DNA of 7,528 bases from Prevotellaceae bacterium (GTDB taxonomy: Bacteria > Bacteroidota > Bacteroidia > Bacteroidales > UBA932). The translations under genes and the position numbers were made by a program. The notes under the pieces were generated by a model. It was not told the origin of the DNA. It did not search any database and saw only the letters and a list, made by a program, of their open reading frames with translations. The DNA is taken from positions 1 to 7,528 of the forward strand of contig JAIRYH010000091.1 in assembly GCA_031267855.1 (NCBI GenBank), given 5' to 3'. Below are positions 1 through 5,571 of this stretch, in pieces. The first letter of the stretch is position 1. Every line of letters begins with the position of its first letter.

Positions 1-78
1 GAGAACGGATGTTATAAACAGCAGCAGGAAATAGCATTCATTACCCATAAGACGCCATGCATAATAATATGTGTCAAA

Positions 79-762
79 ATGAAAACTTTTGTCAGACCCA
101 TAAAGCTGATACACCTGCGCGACGGTGAACATTTGAAATTTTTCACCGGCTTGCTCAAAATGATTGCCGGCACCAATAATGCTGTGAAGACAGCTGTTGA
201 GGGTCTTCTTCCCGAATTTACCGGTCTGGTGCATAAAGAAAAAAACATTATAGAAAAAATTCTTAAAAACGAATTGCCCGACTTGCTTGTAAAAACCGGA
301 AAACTGCGCGACGGTTTATATCATGCCCTGTGGCTTCTTGCGGACGTCTGTACGCACAGCCTGTCCAACGAGCATGCGTCTTGCGCAGAGGCGCTGAAAT
401 CTGTGTTTGAAAAGTTCGGCGATATTGAATCGCTGTCGCCATGCCGAAAAACCATAACAGTGGACAATCTGCTGCAGGAAGCAGCCGGCTACACGAAATT
501 TTTCAAACTGCTGCATCTGGAGCGACTCCTTGACGATTTGGCAGCCGCCAATACAATGCATGACGAACTCTATAAAAGTCAAGCATCCGGCTGCCTTGAA
601 ACAAGCGCCGTGCCTGCCTTGAAAGACATCCGCATGAAAGTCGACGGCGCCTACGGGCAACTGGTTGCCGCGCTTGAACAGGCGATGTTCACATACGGCA
701 TAAGTCCGTACAGCAATTTTATTATTATACTGAACACACGCATCCAGGAGCTGAAAGGGTGA
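79..762 (+). CDS. DUF6261-like helical protein of unknown function
   Basis: The protein has 227 residues, no signal peptide and no membrane segment, so it is probably cytoplasmic. It is predicted almost entirely helical. It resembles, from memory, the Bacteroidota family DUF6261: an N-terminal LRDGEH motif (about residues 14-19), a central segment with a histidine-bearing helix and an EALKSVFEKFGDI stretch (about 104-116), a LLQEAAGY segment, a DLAAANTMHDELY segment (about 153-165) and a C-terminal helix containing DGAYGQL. The usual family length is about 220-250 residues, so this copy appears complete. The ATG at 79 follows an A-rich sequence without a Shine-Dalgarno site, and the LRDGEH motif lies at the expected distance from it. 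It ends shortly before a shared terminator and appears monocistronic. No enzymatic motif is visible and no function should be assigned. The family match was not tested by a profile search. Confidence 0.8.
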   Translation: MKTFVRPIKLIHLRDGEHLKFFTGLLKMIAGTNNAVKTAVEGLLPEFTGLVHKEKNIIEKILKNELPDLLVKTGKLRDGLYHALWLLADVCTHSLSNEHASCAEALKSVFEKFGDIESLSPCRKTITVDNLLQEAAGYTKFFKLLHLERLLDDLAAANTMHDELYKSQASGCLETSAVPALKDIRMKVDGAYGQLVAALEQAMFTYGISPYSNFIIILNTRIQELKG

Positions 763-813
763 AAGGGGTGACAGGTTGTTTAATTAGTCATTGCAGCAGG
801 CGCAAAAAATAGA

Positions 814-855
814 AAAAATACCAACAATCTAATATTTTAAATTATTGGTATTTTT
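814..855. terminator. Bidirectional hairpin between the DUF6261-like gene and tRNA-Leu
   Basis: Arms 814-828 and 841-855 pair over 15 positions with one mismatch, around a 12-base AT-rich loop. The outer part is AAAAATACC pairing with GGTATTTTT, so each strand ends in a run of T after its hairpin. It lies about 50 bases after the stop codon of the plus-strand gene and 5 bases beyond the 3' end of the minus-strand tRNA, so it can end both transcripts. The stem is low in GC, so it may be only moderately strong. Confidence 0.75.
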
Positions 856-860
856 CATCG

Positions 861-944
<84 letters not shown>

Positions 945-971
945 AATACGTCAATTTTACGTTTGAGGGTG

Positions 972-979
972 CAAAGATA
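972..979 (-). promoter_or_regulatory. Bacteroidota-type -7 element upstream of tRNA-Leu
   Basis: On the minus strand this reads TATCTTTG, a match to the TAnnTTTG -7 box used by the main sigma factor of Bacteroidota. It lies 27 bases before the tRNA 5' end, which is a plausible leader length. A clear TTTG -33 partner is not visible at the expected distance further upstream, so the promoter is called from the -7 box and its position only. Confidence 0.5.
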
Positions 980-1022
980 ATAAAAATTGTTGATTTGGAT
1001 AATCCGTATTGAAATCTTAAAA

Positions 1023-1125
1023 TAAAATGATGTTTTCAAAAGTATGCGGGCAAAATTGTTTTGTATGTAATCTATTATGGTTCAATTTTAGAATTGCGCA
1101 TACTTAGTTGTTGAAAATGATTTTA
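1023..1125. repeat. Long imperfect inverted repeat with TTTTCAA / AAGTATGCG core
   Basis: The left arm holds TAAAAT (1023-1028), TTTTCAA (1033-1039), AAGTATGCG (1040-1048) and AAAATTG (1052-1058). The same blocks appear in inverted order on the right: CAATTTT (1083-1089), CGCATACTT (1097-1105), TTGAAAA (1111-1117) and ATTTTA (1120-1125). Spacers between blocks differ by 2 to 7 bases. A transcript could fold into a long interrupted hairpin with a loop at 1059-1082. The origin is unknown. Confidence 0.6.
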
Positions 1126-1264
1126 TACGATAGAATGTAAATTGTTGATTTTAGTACATTCTTTAAAATAAATATTTCGACTCGACAAAAACTTATACGA
1201 TTTTTATCCAAATAATATAATGACAAATGCTATGCGATGTTGTTATTATCCTCACGCAGTAATA

Positions 1265-1283
1265 TTTTCAAGTAGTATGCGGG
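1265..1283 (+). repeat. Third copy of the TTTTCAA..AGTATGCGGG core
   Basis: TTTTCAA at 1265-1271 is followed, after two bases, by AGTATGCGGG at 1274-1283. It is in the same orientation as, and nearly identical to, the left arm of the inverted repeat at 1033-1050. A shorter inverted match, CCGCATAC, occurs at 1429-1436. Similarity fades quickly outside the core. Confidence 0.5.
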
Positions 1284-1453
1284 TTATTGGTATGCTGTTA
1301 TCGTTTAAAATTTCTTCCGGTGCAATCGTATGAAATGTTTGTCGAATAGCAGGTATTTGTTAAGTTACACATAGTTTAGGTAGCATTGAAATTCGACCCA
1401 ATGCATCCGATTACAGGGATTACTTAAGCCGCATACCATAGTCGTTTAATTTT

Positions 1454-1484
1454 TTTGGTAATTTAATTTTTTTATTTACCTTTG
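1454..1484 (+). promoter_or_regulatory. Bacteroidota-type promoter of the perR-rubrerythrin operon
   Basis: TTTG at 1454-1457 and TACCTTTG at 1477-1484 match the -33 TTTG and -7 TAnnTTTG elements, with a 19-base spacer as expected for the main sigma factor of Bacteroidota. Transcription would start near 1490, giving a leader of about 30 bases before the ATG at 1521. Confidence 0.75.
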
Positions 1485-1487
1485 TAA

Positions 1488-1500
1488 AAATTTCAAATTT
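1488..1500. promoter_or_regulatory. Candidate PerR operator (6-1-6 palindrome)
   Basis: AAATTT (1488-1493), C, AAATTT (1495-1500) is a perfect 6-1-6 inverted repeat placed across the predicted transcription start. Fur-family repressors such as PerR bind AT-rich palindromes of 7-1-7 type at this kind of position, and the gene directly downstream is PerR-like. Autoregulation is inferred. The region is AT-rich, which raises the chance of coincidence. Confidence 0.4.
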
Positions 1501-1520
1501 GTACTAAATACAATTTTAAA

Positions 1521-1946
1521 ATGAAAACAACAGCAATAAATAGGTTACAGCAACATGGCATAAAACCATCGCTACAACGTATATCTATTATGGAATATCT
1601 AATGAAAAATTATACTCATCCGACCGCAGATATTATTTTCAATAATCTTTATCCTGCTATTCCGACCCTGTCAAGGACAACGGTGTACAATACTTTGAAA
1701 TTACTGGCACAGCAAGGCGCCATCAGCGAACTAACCATTGATGAAAAAAACGTACGTTATGACGCCGACATTTCTTTGCATGCCCATTTTCGCTGCAAAC
1801 ACTGTGGAAGCGTGTATGACTTGCCGATAGAACATCAACCCCCTATAGCTGTAAAAACAATACCCGGATTCGAGATTACAGAAAGCCACCTGTATTGTAA
1901 AGGCTATTGCAAAAAATGTAAAACCAAAGCTTCACGGCTTAGTTAA
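1521..1946 (+). CDS. perR: PerR-type peroxide-sensing Fur-family repressor
   Basis: The 141-residue length is normal for the family. An N-terminal winged helix (about 1-80, with TLSRTTVYNTLKLL as the recognition region, 49-62) is followed by a metal-binding dimerisation domain. H33, D81, H87, H89 and D100 fall at exactly the spacing of the five regulatory metal ligands of Bacillus subtilis PerR (H37, D85, H91, H93, D104). Aspartate at the last site, where Fur has glutamate, marks a peroxide sensor. C92/C95 and C130/C133 form the structural zinc site. An extra cysteine, C126, sits beside it. In PerR, iron-catalysed oxidation of the regulatory histidines by H2O2 releases DNA. The gene has its own promoter and a possible operator, and lies 31 bases before a rubrerythrin, a typical PerR target. 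An A-rich leader precedes the ATG. Confidence 0.9.
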   Translation: MKTTAINRLQQHGIKPSLQRISIMEYLMKNYTHPTADIIFNNLYPAIPTLSRTTVYNTLKLLAQQGAISELTIDEKNVRYDADISLHAHFRCKHCGSVYDLPIEHQPPIAVKTIPGFEITESHLYCKGYCKKCKTKASRLS

Positions 1947-1977
1947 ATAAATTATAAACTTTTAAATCTTAAAAAAA

Positions 1978-2532
1978 ATGAAAAAAAAATGGATTTGTAC
2001 TGTGTGCGGTTACGTACACGAAGGAGACGAAGCTCCCGAACATTGCCCGCAATGTAAACAACCGAAAGAAAAATTTAAAGAAATGATTGCTACCGAAGGC
2101 GCATTAAAATTTGCCGACGAGCATGTCCTTGGCGTTGCCAAGGGCGTTGATGCCACCGTGCTGGAGGGACTGCGGGCTCACTTCCTGGGAGAAGCCAGCG
2201 AAGTGGGCATGTATATCGCGATGGGACGCCAGGCCGACCGCGAAGGATACCCCGAAATAGCGGAAGCCTTCAAACGGTATGCCCTGGAAGAAGCGGATCA
2301 TGCCGCCAGATTTGCCGAGTTACTTGGCGAAATAGTATGGGACACGAAAACCAACCTCCAAAAACGGATGGAAGCGGAAGCCGGCGCATGCGAAGACAAG
2401 AAGCGCATTGCTACTTTGGCGAAACAATTGAATTTGGACGCCATTCACGATACCGTACACGAAATGTGTAAGGATGAAGCGCGCCATGGCAAAGGTTTTG
2501 AAGGGTTATTTAACCGTTATTTCAAAAAGTAG
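1978..2532 (+). CDS. Reverse rubrerythrin (rubredoxin domain first)
   Basis: This 184-residue cytoplasmic protein carries the rubredoxin-like domain at the N terminus (C7xxC10 and C23xxC26, one iron) and a four-helix diiron domain behind it, the reverse of classical rubrerythrin. Likely diiron ligands are in GEASE (71-75), EEADH (E105 and H108), E133 or E135, and DEARH (E167 and H170). Proteins of this order in clostridia (revRbr) reduce H2O2, and O2, to water with electrons from NADH through rubredoxin reductase partners, and are repressed by PerR. The gene follows perR with no clear promoter in the 31-base gap, so the two are probably cotranscribed. The ATG is preceded by a run of A. All iron ligands seem present, so the protein should be functional. 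The electron donor is not encoded in this window. Confidence 0.92.
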   Translation: MKKKWICTVCGYVHEGDEAPEHCPQCKQPKEKFKEMIATEGALKFADEHVLGVAKGVDATVLEGLRAHFLGEASEVGMYIAMGRQADREGYPEIAEAFKRYALEEADHAARFAELLGEIVWDTKTNLQKRMEAEAGACEDKKRIATLAKQLNLDAIHDTVHEMCKDEARHGKGFEGLFNRYFKK

Positions 2533-2561
2533 ACTCGATTAGGATTCTTCATTTTGCTCAT

Positions 2562-2591
2562 AAAGGCTGTCCCGAAACGGACAGCCTTTTT
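2562..2591. terminator. Strong hairpin terminator between convergent genes
   Basis: AAAGGCTGTCC (2562-2572) pairs perfectly with GGACAGCCTTT (2579-2589) around the loop CGAAAC, and the right arm runs into TTTTT (2587-2591). This is a standard intrinsic terminator for the perR-rubrerythrin unit, 29 bases after its stop. It also lies just after the stop codon of the convergent fabG-like gene, so it may end that operon too, although the T run on the minus strand is short. Confidence 0.9.
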
Positions 2592-2597
2592 ATGTGA

Positions 2598-3326
2598 TCA
2601 GGTATACAGTCCCCCGTTAATGGATACGACTTCGCCCGTAATATATGCGGCATGTTCAGAAGCTAAAAATCCTACCAGTGACGCCACTTCTTCCGGCGTT
2701 CCGAAACGTCCCAGCGGAATCGTTGATTTCAGCGCGTTTTCATCCAAGTCTTTCGTCATGTCCGTAGCAATATAGCCCGGCGCAACGGCATTCACGGTTA
2801 CTTTCCGCGCACCGACTTCCTGTGCCAGTGCTTTTGTCGCCCCAATCATTGCAGCTTTTGCTGCGGAATAATTGACTTGTCCGGGCAATCCTCTCAGTCC
2901 CGATACGGAAACCATATTGATGATTCTTCCGAAACGCTTGCTTAGCATATCTTTCAACAATTTTCGCGTAACGTAGAAAAAACCGTTCAGGCTTGTGCCG
3001 ACCACTTCATTCCATTGCGAATCCTGCATGAACACCATTATTGCGTCCTGGCGGATGCCGGCATTATTGACCAGTACGGCAATATAATCATCTGGATGAT
3101 TTTCCGCCCAACCCGTCAATGCTTTGTCGATCGCCTCATTTGAGGCAACATCAAAAGAAAGCAATTCGGCTTTCACACCTTTTTCTTCCACTAATTTTTG
3201 AGTAGTCAATGCCGCTTCCCTGTTCGATGAATAATTGATAATTACAGGATAGCCCATAGCTGCCAATTGCAGACATACCGCACGTCCGATACCCCTGCTT
3301 CCTCCTGTTACTAATGCGTATTTCAT
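2598..3326 (-). CDS. FabG-type 3-oxoacyl-ACP reductase (SDR family)
   Basis: The 242 residues form a complete classical short-chain dehydrogenase. The NADP-binding motif TGGSRGIG is at 7-14, NNAG at 87-90, and the catalytic tetrad is N114, S140, Y153 and K157 (YSAAK). The PG motif is at 183-184 and the C terminus ends in the usual ITGEVVSINGG block. FabG enzymes reduce 3-ketoacyl-ACP to 3-hydroxyacyl-ACP with NADPH. Its neighbours (LolA-like protein, FAD oxidoreductase, MMPL exporter) suggest a dedicated reductase of an aryl polyene or flexirubin-type pathway, not the housekeeping enzyme, but sequence alone cannot separate these. It is the last gene of the minus-strand set, 73 bases after the LolA-like gene, and ends at a terminator. 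No Shine-Dalgarno site precedes the ATG. The leader is AT-rich. Confidence 0.9.
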   Translation of the reverse strand: MKYALVTGGSRGIGRAVCLQLAAMGYPVIINYSSNREAALTTQKLVEEKGVKAELLSFDVASNEAIDKALTGWAENHPDDYIAVLVNNAGIRQDAIMVFMQDSQWNEVVGTSLNGFFYVTRKLLKDMLSKRFGRIINMVSVSGLRGLPGQVNYSAAKAAMIGATKALAQEVGARKVTVNAVAPGYIATDMTKDLDENALKSTIPLGRFGTPEEVASLVGFLASEHAAYITGEVVSINGGLYT

Positions 3327-3351
3327 AATTATTGATTTAAATAAGTGTTAA

Positions 3352-3392
3352 GGACTGACAGCGCTGTTGTCACTGTTTATAATTTACAGTCC
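3352..3392 (-). other. Possible RNA structure in the LolA-like/fabG gap
   Basis: The 73-base gap contains GGACTG (3352-3357) and its complement CAGTCC (3387-3392). Between them lies the perfect 10-base palindrome ACAGCGCTGT (3358-3367), directly against the left arm. On the minus strand ACTGT and ACAGT near the start could form a competing short stem. No T run follows, so it is not an obvious terminator. It might slow decay or tune expression of the last gene. This is weak evidence. Confidence 0.25.
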
Positions 3393-3399
3393 AAAATGT

Positions 3400-4023
3400 T
3401 TAATTTTTGTTTGAAAAAATTTCCTCCTCAATAGGCTGGTTAAATTTTTTATCCGTCAATTCATATAGCGTATAGCTGCCGTCCGCCTCAATGGTTTGCA
3501 GCGTAGCAAGCGTCCCGTCGGTCTTGGCATAGCTTGCAATAACCCTGCTGATGCCGCTCCTGTTCAATTTGCCGTTGATGTCGGCGATGACCATGTAGTA
3601 GTTCGTGTTCTCGCTGCAAGCGATTTTCTCCGCACCCATTTGCTCTGCATCACCTTGCAAACAGGCAGAGAGGATAATTTTCATGCCTTCCATTTTAGCA
3701 CTTTTGGACGACAGTTTCTTTTCTTTCCCTGCCGCTACCATTACAAATTGATTGCCGTTTATCAAGAGCAAATCACCTTCCGGCTGCGTATATTTCATTG
3801 CCAATTGTTCCGGCTTGCGGTAATAAAACCGTCCGCCGGAGGTAGTATTTTCGCCTAGCATCGAAAGATGACGCGTCTGCTGGAAGGAACTGGTGATGGT
3901 GTGATACGCGCTATTGGACTGTTTAATCGCCTGCACTATCCGGCGGTCGGCATCGCTTGAAACCTGCGCATGCATCGCCATGCAGGCAATGGTAACGAAT
4001 AATAAGGTAAAAATTTGTTTCAT
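3400..4023 (-). CDS. LolA-like periplasmic lipid/lipoprotein carrier
   Basis: The protein has 207 residues. An N-terminal signal peptide (MKQ, hydrophobic 4-16) has a likely signal peptidase I site after MHA at 19. A cysteine at 14 lies in TIAC, a poor lipobox. The mature part has the LolA pattern: SSFQQTRHL (45-53), then GGRFYYRKPEQLAMKYTQP (63-81) and LLLINGNQFVM (85-95), the start of the incomplete beta-barrel that binds acyl chains. LolA carries lipoproteins through the periplasm. Paralogues inside aryl polyene clusters are thought to help move the lipid-linked product to the outer membrane with an MMPL exporter, which is encoded two genes upstream here. The ATG has an A-rich leader typical of Bacteroidota and lies 63 bases after the oxidoreductase stop. 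Low identity is normal in this family. The cargo is inferred from context. Confidence 0.8.
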   Translation of the reverse strand: MKQIFTLLFVTIACMAMHAQVSSDADRRIVQAIKQSNSAYHTITSSFQQTRHLSMLGENTTSGGRFYYRKPEQLAMKYTQPEGDLLLINGNQFVMVAAGKEKKLSSKSAKMEGMKIILSACLQGDAEQMGAEKIACSENTNYYMVIADINGKLNRSGISRVIASYAKTDGTLATLQTIEADGSYTLYELTDKKFNQPIEEEIFSNKN

Positions 4024-4086
4024 TTGTTTATGTTGTTTATTTTTTAATGTATGTCTTTACCGGAACAGCGGCTATCCATTATCCTG

Positions 4087-5571
4087 CTATTCCATTAATT
4101 CACTGATCAAATTTTCCATGCCCACTATTTTCGCACATGTGAAAAAAGAAGTTATCGAAACGCCTAAAATTCCATGCAAGTTAAGATTTTGTCCTGTTAA
4201 TAGCAAATTGGGGATGGGCGTTTGGGGAGGCAGCAGGGTAAGCAGTACATTCGTACAATCTTTTTGTATGCCATACGCCGCGCCATTCCTCGTTCCCGTA
4301 TAATCCCTGTAGGTTAGCGGCGTGCTGGTATATATCTTTTTAATGGACTGCTTCAGGTTCGGTATTTTTTCCGCAGCCAGTGCAATGCATGCTTCCGCTT
4401 TTTGTTCTTTAAAACACCGGTAAGCCGCGCCCCGGTTGCCGACGGAAGTATCGCTCCATGCCGCTACTTCTTCCCAAAGCATCGGTGTAAGAATATCAAT
4501 ATTGGCGGTATAAGATTCGCCGGCGGGCGGCGTCTGGTAGCTTATCAAGGCGGCAGCCGTTTCTGCCGGCGGGCGATGGCGGCAACAGTTCCATACATCC
4601 TGCCCCCTGTGCAGATAAATCATTCTGTTCAGGTAAGGAACCGTATTTTCCTTCAACTGCAAATGAACCGTAAACATTCCATAAGTATTGGGTAAATTAC
4701 AAATGCGGTTACGGTACGTTTTGCGGACAGGCACATCCTCATTGAGCAGCGAGAGCGTGAGCGCCGGATGTACGTTGGAAATAACGTAGCGGCTTTCCAG
4801 CTGTTCTTCGCCGTTACATTCCACCGCCACAATGCTGTTACCTTTTGTTATTAATCGCGTAGCCGCCGTTTTGGTGCGCACCGCGCCACCCATCTTCCGG
4901 ATGCCGGCAGCAAGTTTTTCTGCAATCAGCGAACCGCCGCCGCGCAAGCGCCAGGCGCTTTGGATAAAGGAATTATTGATTTGTGCAAATACGTATAAGG
5001 GCAATTTTTCGGCGCACAGTTCCATTGTCAGTGAAGCGCCGGACAGCACCTGCAACAGCAGCGGATCGTCGATGGTTTCCTGCAAAAACGAATAGGCGGA
5101 ACGCTCGAATAGGGAGCCGGCGAAAACCGCACTATCTTCTCCGGGCATAAAGCCACGCCCCATATTGTCGCCTACCTGCTTTAGAAATTCCGCGTACTTT
5201 GCCAGCTGCGCACGCCGGTGCGGAAAATCACGGGCTAATGTTTCGACGAACCGTTGGTGACCCGATGCAAAAAAATAAGATTTATCATTGAATACCACTT
5301 CCGCAAATCCGTTTTCATCCAGCTGGTGCCACGGCAAGTCCAGCAAATCGAAATAACGGAAGATCCGATGCAAAAACTGTCCTTCTTCCAATCCGCCGAC
5401 GTAATGAAATCCGGTATCGAAAACCGTATCGCCCCGCCGGAATGTTTGCAGGCAGCCGCCTGTTTGCAGGTTTTTTTCCAGAACACAAACACTGTACCCT
5501 TTCCGGGCAAGGATATATCCGCATTCCAGCCCGCCCAGTCCGCTGCCGATAATGATGACGTCATATTTCAT
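4087..5571 (-). CDS. FAD-dependent phytoene desaturase / retinol saturase-like oxidoreductase
   Basis: The 494 residues are full length for the family. The N-terminal Rossmann fold has the dinucleotide motif GSGLGG (9-14) and acidic E32 for FAD ribose, followed by TGGC (37-40) and the FDTGFHYVGG segment (51-60) typical of carotenoid isomerase, desaturase and retinol saturase-like enzymes. The C-terminal FAD-binding block LLLTGQNLNLHGILGVSIT is at 456-474. These enzymes add or remove hydrogen at, or isomerise, conjugated double bonds. No carotenoid synthesis genes are visible, whereas relatives occur in flexirubin/aryl polyene clusters of Bacteroidota, so a polyene chain is a more likely substrate than phytoene. 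Its ATG overlaps the stop of the upstream exporter gene by four bases (ATGA), indicating translational coupling and a shared transcript. The reaction cannot be told from sequence. Confidence 0.85.
   Translation of the reverse strand: MKYDVIIIGSGLGGLECGYILARKGYSVCVLEKNLQTGGCLQTFRRGDTVFDTGFHYVGGLEEGQFLHRIFRYFDLLDLPWHQLDENGFAEVVFNDKSYFFASGHQRFVETLARDFPHRRAQLAKYAEFLKQVGDNMGRGFMPGEDSAVFAGSLFERSAYSFLQETIDDPLLLQVLSGASLTMELCAEKLPLYVFAQINNSFIQSAWRLRGGGSLIAEKLAAGIRKMGGAVRTKTAATRLITKGNSIVAVECNGEEQLESRYVISNVHPALTLSLLNEDVPVRKTYRNRICNLPNTYGMFTVHLQLKENTVPYLNRMIYLHRGQDVWNCCRHRPPAETAAALISYQTPPAGESYTANIDILTPMLWEEVAAWSDTSVGNRGAAYRCFKEQKAEACIALAAEKIPNLKQSIKKIYTSTPLTYRDYTGTRNGAAYGIQKDCTNVLLTLLPPQTPIPNLLLTGQNLNLHGILGVSITSFFTCAKIVGMENLISELME

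Larger units (their letters stand above)
945..1520. other. Gene-free AT-rich intergenic region with short repeats
   Basis: These 576 bases contain no convincing reading frame on either strand. The stretch is clearly richer in A and T than the flanking genes. It holds the tRNA promoter element near its left end, the perR promoter near its right end, and between them several related repeats: an imperfect long inverted repeat at 1023-1125, a third copy of its core at 1265-1283, an 8-base hairpin stem (1132-1139 with 1155-1162) and a 12-base exact direct repeat (985-996 and 1140-1151). It could be a decayed small mobile element or an unannotated RNA region. Nothing shows which. Confidence 0.7.

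Noticed and set aside
316..660. Minus-strand open frame inside the DUF6261-like gene
   Set aside because: It lacks family features and a promoter, and the plus-strand frame has the recognisable motifs.
958..965. TACGTTTG, a plus-strand -7-like box
   Set aside because: No TTTG lies about 20 bases upstream, where the tRNA sequence sits, and no gene follows for more than 500 bases.
3982..3984. C14 of the LolA-like protein as a lipobox cysteine
   Set aside because: TIAC is a poor lipobox and the hydrophobic core would be too short. Cleavage after MHA at residue 19 fits better.
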